Origin: Streptomyces megasporus
GTDB taxonomy: Bacteria > Actinomycetota > Actinomycetes > Streptomycetales > Streptomycetaceae
Assembly (NCBI RefSeq): GCF_000718985.1
Contig: NZ_JODL01000022.1
Coordinates: 17,990-81,989, forward strand
Direction of reading: 5' to 3'
Length of the DNA stretch: 64,000 bases
Part shown: positions 62,798-64,000 of the stretch, piece after piece
How positions within the stretch are numbered: the first letter of the stretch is position 1
Layout: each line of letters begins with the position of its first letter
The notes under the pieces: model-generated
What the model was told of the DNA's origin: nothing
The model's database searches: none
The model's input: the letters and a program-made list of their open reading frames with translations, nothing else
Made by a program: the position numbers and the translations under genes

Positions 62798-62957
62798 CAT
62801 GCCCGCTTCCCCGTGCCCGGCGCGTCCGGCGCGCGCGACGGCGAACGCGGCACCCCTCGGCGCGGCGCCCCCGGCACCACACTCTCGATTCCGCTCGGGC
62901 GAACTCGACGCGGAGGCTCATACCCCCGCCCCGTATCCACGGATCGTCGGTCACTGC

Positions 62958-62987
62958 TTGCCAAAGATACGGGGAGGGGGTATACAT
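62958..62987 (+). promoter_or_regulatory. Promoter of the copper genes
   Basis: TTGCCA (62958-62963), 17-18 nt spacer, TATACAT (62981-62987). The spacer holds ATAC-GGGGAGGGG-GTAT, a possible second CsoR half-operator. Confidence 0.65.
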
Positions 62988-62999
62988 GAGCGCGTCAAC

Positions 63000-63020
63000 G
63001 GATACCCCCACTGGGTATCC
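63000..63020. promoter_or_regulatory. CsoR-like operator
   Basis: GGATACCC and its exact complement GGGTATCC flank CCACT. The TACCC-n-GGGTA shape fits copper-sensing CsoR operators. It lies 26 bp before the CopZ-like start codon, just downstream of the promoter. Confidence 0.6.
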
Positions 63021-63046
63021 ATGAGTCCGCCTCTTTCGGAGAAGTC

Positions 63047-63364
63047 ATGAGCTCGGAACCCCTGCCCCTGGAAACCTCGTCCTGCTGCTCTTCCGACGGC
63101 GGCTGCCGCTCGTCCGACACCTCGCGGGCCACGGCCGAGCCGGGCACCGGTCGCACCACGGTCTACGCGGTCACCGGCATGAGCTGCGGTCACTGCGCCG
63201 CCACGATCACCGAGGCCGTGGGCGGACTCGACGGTGTCCTGTCCGTCGAGGTGGACGTCGCCGCCGGCCGGGTCACCGTCACCACCGACGGCGCACCCGA
63301 CGACGCCGCGCTGGCCAAGGCGGTCGACGAGGCGGGCTACGAGCTCACCGGCCGAGCCGCCTGA
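63047..63364 (+). CDS. CopZ-like copper chaperone with Cys-rich N-terminus
   Basis: A 105-residue protein. The C-terminal ~68 residues are a heavy-metal-associated domain with the metal motif MSCGHC (Cys47, Cys50). The N-terminal extension has a Cys-Cys pair at 13-14 and a Cys at 20, possibly a second metal site. It should bind Cu(I) and hand it to the ATPase. ATG after GGAGAAG. Downstream of the CsoR-like operator. Confidence 0.9.
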   Translation: MSSEPLPLETSSCCSSDGGCRSSDTSRATAEPGTGRTTVYAVTGMSCGHCAATITEAVGGLDGVLSVEVDVAAGRVTVTTDGAPDDAALAKAVDEAGYELTGRAA

Positions 63365-63394
63365 CCCTCCCTCCGCTTTCCTCCCTCCCCGGTA

Positions 63395-63420
63395 CCGGGC
63401 CCGCACACCGGCGGGCCCGG
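63395..63420 (+). terminator. Hairpin between chaperone and ATPase genes
   Basis: CCGGGCCCGC / GCGGGCCCGG with a 6-nt loop, no U-tract. Probably reduces readthrough so the chaperone is made in excess. Confidence 0.6.
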
Positions 63421-63461
63421 CCCCTTCCCCCTCCCCTCGCCCCTTCCATCGAGGAGCAGCG

Positions 63462-64000
63462 ATGACCACCCACGTCGACGAAAGCGTCGAGGTCGAACTC
63501 GCCATCGGCGGCATGACCTGCGCCTCGTGCGCCGCCCGCGTCGAGAAGAAGCTCAACCGGATGGACGGCGTGACCGCCACCGTCAACTACGCCACGGAGA
63601 AGGCCCGCGTCACCCACCACCCGGACATCGGCGTGGAGGACCTGATCGCCACCGTCGAGGCGACCGGCTACACCGCCACCCCGCCCGCCCCCGAACCCAC
63701 CGGTACCACCACCGACACCGGCGGGGGGACGGCGGGGACGGACGGCGACGACGAACTCCGACCGCTGCGGCAGCGGCTGGTCACCGCGGTGGCGCTGGCC
63801 GTGCCCGTGATCGCGATGGCCATGGTCCCGGCCTGGCAGTTCACCTACTGGCAGTGGCTGTCCCTGACGCTGGCCGCCCCGGTCGTCACCTACGCCGCCT
63901 GGCCCTTCCACAAGGCGGCCCTCACCAACCTCCGGCACGGCTCCGCCACCATGGACACCCTGGTCTCGCTGGGGACGCTCGCCGCCTTCGGCTGGTCGCT
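63462..64000 (+). CDS. copA: Copper-translocating P-type ATPase CopA (5' part only)
   Basis: The first 179 codons are in the window; the gene runs off the right edge. It has an N-terminal metal-binding domain with GMTCASC (Cys20, Cys23), a Gly/Thr linker (about 77-92) and the start of the membrane domain (VALAVPVIAMAMVPAW, WQWLSLTLAAPVVTYAAWP, MDTLVSLGTLAAFGWS). This is the P1B-type Cu exporter pattern. ATG after GAGGAGC. The catalytic DKTGT and CPC motifs lie outside. Confidence 0.92.
   Translation, partial: MTTHVDESVEVELAIGGMTCASCAARVEKKLNRMDGVTATVNYATEKARVTHHPDIGVEDLIATVEATGYTATPPAPEPTGTTTDTGGGTAGTDGDDELRPLRQRLVTAVALAVPVIAMAMVPAWQFTYWQWLSLTLAAPVVTYAAWPFHKAALTNLRHGSATMDTLVSLGTLAAFGWS

Larger units (their letters stand above)
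62479..63046. other. 568-bp intergenic region with candidate RNA and copper promoter
   Basis: Gene-free. It holds the folded RNA candidate and terminator (62600-62797), a spacer, and the promoter-operator of the copper genes (62958-63020). Confidence 0.5.

Noticed and set aside
62479..62800. Cobalamin riboswitch linked to cbiZ
   Set aside because: No B12 box or its typical core is present, and the structured region lies downstream of cbiZ, not upstream.
1..64000. tRNA, rRNA, CRISPR arrays, transposons, att sites
   Set aside because: None recognised by eye on either strand; direct repeats present are short tandem arrays, not spacer-repeat arrays or terminal inverted repeats.

Overview
The window is very GC-rich DNA whose genes use G/C at nearly every third codon position and start with GTG about as often as ATG. 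It carries families typical of Streptomyces: an NsdB-like TPR regulator, XRE/DUF397 pairs, two DUF574-type methyltransferases, SpoIIE phosphatases, a large LuxR (LAL) regulator, a bacterial terpene synthase, and rare TTA codons. It is almost certainly chromosomal DNA of a Streptomyces or close relative. No rRNA, tRNA, CRISPR array, integrase, transposase or phage gene was seen.

Region by region. 0.1-7.4 kb (minus strand): three translationally coupled genes encoding a giant coiled-coil ABC/SMC-like ATPase, a small partner and a likely kleisin partner. This is a MukBEF/MksBEF-like complex with no Wadjet-type nuclease gene inside the window. 7.5-13 kb: a HEAT-repeat protein, NsdB, a phosphotransferase-fold protein and a small conserved protein. 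13.1-18.1 kb: a LAL regulator divergent from a class I terpene synthase that contains a TTA codon; the intergenic region holds a near-perfect copy of the CebR (cellobiose repressor) operator; a leucine-rich-repeat gene follows. 18.3-24.5 kb: a secreted serine hydrolase, a Ser/Thr kinase with tetratricopeptide-like repeats, a catalase-fold-like protein, a DUF4383 membrane protein, an MBL-fold hydrolase and a small protein.

24.5-31.2 kb is a stress-signalling block: rsbR-rsbS-rsbT, then a fused HATPase-SpoIIE phosphatase and a second SpoIIE phosphatase, then a MarR regulator and a MEDS-HATPase anti-sigma protein. 31.3-38.6 kb: an HD hydrolase divergent from a GlxA-type regulator, a universal stress protein, the dhaKLM dihydroxyacetone kinase operon, and an Rrf2 regulator beside a TauE/SafE exporter with a strong nested operator. 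38.6-48 kb: a winged-helix protein, an XRE/DUF397 locus with a 19-bp palindrome, two DUF574 methyltransferases, an acyltransferase, and a sigma factor - helical protein - HEAT protein operon with odd low-complexity acidic and histidine-rich segments. 48-60.4 kb: two 576-residue PAS-GAF-SpoIIE paralogues flank an amidohydrolase, a VOC protein, a GNAT, an ABC exporter with a two-component system, an FAD oxidoreductase and a phosphotransferase. 60.4-64 kb: an HAD hydrolase, an orphan cbiZ, a candidate structured RNA ending in an intrinsic terminator, and a copper locus (CsoR-like operator, CopZ-like chaperone, CopA-like ATPase cut by the window end).

The theme is signalling: at least four SpoIIE phosphatases, three HATPase anti-sigma-type domains and two STAS proteins lie within 36 kb. 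The most novel candidates are the folded RNA near 62.7 kb, the condensin-like operon, and several perfect palindromes not yet tied to a regulator.
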